Below, in pieces: positions 61,690-64,000 of a DNA stretch of 64,000 nt. The notes under the pieces were generated by a model, which saw only the letters and a program-made list of their open reading frames with translations, was not told the DNA's origin and made no database searches. Origin of the DNA: Leeuwenhoekiella aequorea (GTDB taxonomy: Bacteria; Bacteroidota; Bacteroidia; Flavobacteriales; Flavobacteriaceae); the NCBI RefSeq assembly GCF_004104375.1, contig NZ_QOVM01000006.1, positions 62,001 to 126,000 on the forward strand, given 5' to 3'. The translations under genes were made by a program, and so were the position numbers. How positions within the stretch are numbered: position 1 is the stretch's first letter; the number at the start of each line of letters is the position of its first letter.

Positions 61690-62346
61690 TTACTTCCTAT
61701 TCCTATACCATTCATCAATCACAGATTTGCGTCCTATGGTTGCGGTAATGATATCTTTATTTAAGTCCCAGCCACGTGCCGGACTATACTGCCGGCCATA
61801 CCAGATAATTTGTAGATGCAGTTCGTTCCAGACATCTTTAGGAAACAAACGTTTTGCATCTTTTTCAGTTTGCACTACATTTTTCCCATTGGTAAGATTC
61901 CAGCGATACATAAGGCGGTGAATGTGCGTGTCTACCGGGAAAGCAGGAATATTAAAGGCTTGAGAAACCACGACACTTGCAGTTTTATGACCTACTGCAG
62001 GAAGTTCTTCAAGAGCTTCAATGCTTTCAGGAACCCTTCCGTTATACTTGTCAATTAAGATATGCGACAGGCCGTGAATTCCTTTAGCTTTCATAGGCGA
62101 TAATCCCACGGGTTTGATGATTTCCCGTATTTCTTCCAAAGAAAGTTTTATCATATCATACGGGTTATCTGCGATTTCAAAAAGCAGAGGTGTGATTTGA
62201 TTTACTTTTACATCTGTGCTTTGTGCACTCATCAATACAGCTATCAATAGAGTGTACGGGTCTTTGTGATCTAACGGAATGGGAATTTGCGGATAAATAC
62301 GCTTTAACGTATCTATAACAAAAGTTACCTTATCGGCTTTAGTCAT
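61690..62346 (-). CDS. nth: endonuclease III (Nth), lacking the 4Fe-4S cysteines
   Basis: Base excision repair glycosylase/AP lyase that removes oxidised pyrimidines. ATG at 62346 (218 residues); a longer start upstream adds an atypical stretch. The helix-hairpin-helix L-P-A-V-G-H-K-T-A-S-V-V lies near 116 (catalytic Lys) and the catalytic Asp in P-V-D-T-H-I-H-R-L near 138. In most EndoIII the C-terminus has a C-x6-C-x2-C-x5-C cluster; here it reads Y-G-R-Q-Y-S-P-A-R-G-W-D-L-N-K-D with no cysteine, so no 4Fe-4S cluster is expected. Confidence 0.92.
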   Translation of the reverse strand: MTKADKVTFVIDTLKRIYPQIPIPLDHKDPYTLLIAVLMSAQSTDVKVNQITPLLFEIADNPYDMIKLSLEEIREIIKPVGLSPMKAKGIHGLSHILIDKYNGRVPESIEALEELPAVGHKTASVVVSQAFNIPAFPVDTHIHRLMYRWNLTNGKNVVQTEKDAKRLFPKDVWNELHLQIIWYGRQYSPARGWDLNKDIITATIGRKSVIDEWYRNRK

Positions 62347-62420
62347 TATCTGTAATTTTAGGCTAAAATACAAAGAAGCGCAGGTAATACGCTTTCGAAC
62401 AATAATTAAAAATTAAACAG

Positions 62421-62876
62421 ATGAAGACTTTAAAAGCCGGAGAAAAGGTACCCGATTTTACAACTACAGATCAGGACGGAAATGTGATTAATTGGAGTGA
62501 CTACACTGATAAAAAAGTGGTTGTGTTCTTCTATCCAAAAGCATCTACACCGGGTTGTACAACTGAAGCTTGTAACCTTAGAGATAATTACGAGGAGTTG
62601 CAGGCGCAGGGTTACGCAATTTTAGGGGTGAGTGCAGATTCTGAAAAGCGACAATCTAATTTTAAAAATAAATATGAATTTCCATTTCCGCTATTAGCAG
62701 ATGAAGATAAAAAGGTCATCGACGCTTTTGGAGTTTGGGGACCTAAAAAATTTATGGGTAAAGAATATGAAGGGATTCATAGAATGACTTTTCTTATTGA
62801 AAACGGAGTTGTTTCCCGGGTTATTGATAAAGTAAAAACCAAAGAGCATGCAGCTCAGATTTTAAGTGATTCTTAA
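62421..62876 (+). CDS. bcp: thioredoxin-dependent thiol peroxidase (Bcp/PrxQ)
   Basis: Atypical two-Cys peroxiredoxin of 151 residues that reduces peroxides with thioredoxin. The reactive motif is A-S-T-P-G-C-T-T-E-A-C-N-L-R near 41-54, with the peroxidatic Cys at about 46 and the resolving Cys five residues later, as in PrxQ. It has F-F-Y-P-K just before and R-M-T-F-L-I-E-N-G near the end. It is divergent from nth and followed by a strong terminator. Confidence 0.94.
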   Translation: MKTLKAGEKVPDFTTTDQDGNVINWSDYTDKKVVVFFYPKASTPGCTTEACNLRDNYEELQAQGYAILGVSADSEKRQSNFKNKYEFPFPLLADEDKKVIDAFGVWGPKKFMGKEYEGIHRMTFLIENGVVSRVIDKVKTKEHAAQILSDS

Positions 62877-62897
62877 TAAGGTATTTTTATACAGCTC

Positions 62898-62925
62898 AAA
62901 AGCCCGCGTTTGCGGGCTTTTTTTT
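62898..62925 (+). terminator. terminator of bcp
   Basis: Perfect 10-bp stem AAAAGCCCGC / GCGGGCTTTT, loop GTTT, long T run. Confidence 0.92.
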
Positions 62926-63119
62926 TGCTTTCTCTATTTGTCATAAAGCATTGAGATAACTTCAAGAAGGGTAAGATGTAATTTGCCTTTCATGACGTTT
63001 CTTATAAGTAACTATGGAAAAGAATTTTATCTCGTAGGGGTTGCCTTAGTAAGACATTTAACTATGCTTAAGAATTTAAAAACAGTTTAAAATTCTAACT
63101 ATAATTCTTCAAAATTTAG

Positions 63120-63150
63120 CAGCAACTTAACAAGTTGCTGTTTAACTTTG
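63120..63150 (+). promoter_or_regulatory. -7 box with overlapping inverted repeat
   Basis: TAACTTTG at 63143-63150 is an exact -7 element, 8 bp before the ATG at 63159. Just upstream is a perfect 9-bp inverted repeat CAGCAACTT - AAC - AAGTTGCTG (63120-63140) covering the -33 position, where no TTTG is seen. A regulator site is likely. Confidence 0.6.
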
Positions 63151-63158
63151 CGGGTCTT

Positions 63159-63524
63159 ATGAAACCATTTTTTAAAAATGTAGTCGTACTGTTTTTGCTG
63201 TTTTTTACAGCACAGTTTACCTATGGTTTTTCTTCACAAAATGGATCTGTTATTACCGTACCTGCAGATAAGCACCGCGCAGAAATTCGCGATGCGAATG
63301 ACCAGGCACTTGTAATAGAACATATTACTCTTGCTGCTCCTGAGCTTGTAATACGCTCTCAGCAAGAACCCATTTCAACTACTAGTAATTCGTCCCCTGC
63401 CATAAGCTCGCGTTACGCTTTATCTAAAGCTGTAGTAGATCTTAATTATCTTGAATATTCCAGTACAATTTGTCCAGCTCTAAGCGGTCTTGTATTGATA
63501 TTTCCTTTTCATCTATTTCCTTAA
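63159..63524 (+). CDS. small exported protein of unknown function
   Basis: ATG at 63159 (121 residues); an upstream TTG would include the promoter box. It has a signal-like N-terminus (K-P-F-F-K-N-V-V-V-L-F-L-L-F-F) and a polar remainder ending in a short hydrophobic tail (L-S-G-L-V-L-I-F-P-F-H-L-F-P). No domain is recognised. The start follows the -7 box so closely that the mRNA may have almost no leader. Confidence 0.55.
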   Translation: MKPFFKNVVVLFLLFFTAQFTYGFSSQNGSVITVPADKHRAEIRDANDQALVIEHITLAAPELVIRSQQEPISTTSNSSPAISSRYALSKAVVDLNYLEYSSTICPALSGLVLIFPFHLFP

Positions 63525-63575
63525 TAATTAACTGTTTATAGCACTATAGAGTCTGTTTAATTACAAGACTCTTTC

Positions 63576-63596
63576 TTTTGATGCTTTGCATCAAAA
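63576..63596. terminator. weak hairpin between 63524 and 63630
   Basis: 9-bp stem TTTTGATGC / GCATCAAAA with loop TTT. It has no strong T run on the plus strand, so a terminator or attenuator role is uncertain. Confidence 0.4.
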
Positions 63597-63629
63597 AACT
63601 TTTATACAAAACAGTTAAAATACCTTATT

Positions 63630-64000
63630 ATGAAAATAGATATGATCTTAGTTTTTGCCATTGTAGTTGGCCTAGTTGCAGTTCCTTATGCATTATTTAT
63701 ATTATTTGGATCTGGAAATTCTAAAAAAATTGAAAAACAGATAAAAGAAGAAGCAAACAAAAATAATTTAAATATTAATCACCGTGAAAAATGGGCATCA
63801 CGTTATTTATCGTTAGATAGCATTGCCAATAAATTACTTTTTTCAAGAACACGTGGTGAGCAATTAGTACATCAACATATTGATTTAAATACAATTACAC
63901 GTATAGTTGTCCTAGAAGATAGAATCTCTAAACGCATTGATGGTAAAATGCACGATACATTAGAAAAGTTGTCTCTAGAATTAATTTCAAAAGAAAATGT
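63630..64000 (+). CDS. membrane-anchored hypothetical protein (3' partial)
   Basis: The frame from the ATG at 63630 runs to the window end. It begins with a membrane helix (I-L-V-F-A-I-V-V-G-L-V-A-V-P-Y-A), then a charged region with I-E-K-Q-I-K-E-E-A-N-K-N, and continues as a soluble domain with R-I-V-V-L-E-D-R-I-S-K-R-I. Family not recognised; the rest is outside the window. It may be cotranscribed with the gene before it. Confidence 0.6.
   Translation, partial: MKIDMILVFAIVVGLVAVPYALFILFGSGNSKKIEKQIKEEANKNNLNINHREKWASRYLSLDSIANKLLFSRTRGEQLVHQHIDLNTITRIVVLEDRISKRIDGKMHDTLEKLSLELISKEN

Overview
The window is chromosomal DNA of a marine-type member of the Flavobacteriaceae (Bacteroidota). 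The signs are low GC, SusC/SusD pairs, lipoprotein genes, a Wzi-type capsule protein, several promoters of the Bacteroidota form (TTTG or TTG, about 20 bp, TAnnTTTG), and a polysaccharide utilisation locus (PUL) for a beta-1,3-glucan such as laminarin. No rRNA or tRNA gene was recognised.

Layout. 2-3600: end of an FAD/Fe-S oxidase, a mutarotase-like epimerase, a small unknown protein and an OsmC protein. 3697-9047: surface polysaccharide genes (sugar-1-phosphate transferase, sugar aminotransferase, CapD-like dehydratase, PHP-type phosphatase, Wzi). 9110-23081: beta-glucan PUL (sensor-regulator, SusC, SusD, a glycan-binding lipoprotein, GH16, GH3, GH16) with a clear promoter before susC and a terminator after the last gene. 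23247-33886: housekeeping and stress genes, including a Fur-family regulator next to a Zn/Cd-type P-ATPase, an XdhC protein and a PLP enzyme.

34109-54486: a 20.4-kb integrated element. It sits at the 3' end of mnmE (trmE), the site used by SGI1-type islands, and is bounded by a 16-bp repeat with one mismatch that re-creates the last mnmE codons (C-I-G-K-stop). Its right half carries the integrase, an excisionase-like HTH protein, a primase-helicase, a primase, an iteron array, an oriT-like hairpin, MobC, a relaxase and ParA. No conjugation pore genes are visible, so it looks like an integrative mobilisable element. Its left half (34226-44900, all on the minus strand) is a defence island: a reverse transcriptase with a structured non-coding RNA just upstream (DRT2-like), a three-gene toxin/antitoxin/SecB-like chaperone module, a type I restriction-modification system with an OLD-like ATPase gene inserted between hsdR and hsdM, and a ParDE-like toxin-antitoxin pair at the head of the same operon.

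54471-64000: core genes again (mnmE, uvrA, an ECF-like sigma factor with a 48-codon gene behind it, nth lacking its Fe-S cysteines, bcp), plus several small exported proteins of unknown function.

The most interesting part is the RT-ncRNA unit. The strand complementary to the ncRNA (the cDNA strand) has an 87-codon frame without stops across most of the RNA. This matches the known DRT2 logic, in which rolling-circle cDNA synthesis makes an endless reading frame. Calls for the DRT2 class, the chaperone and the origin rest on motif reading only, with no database search.
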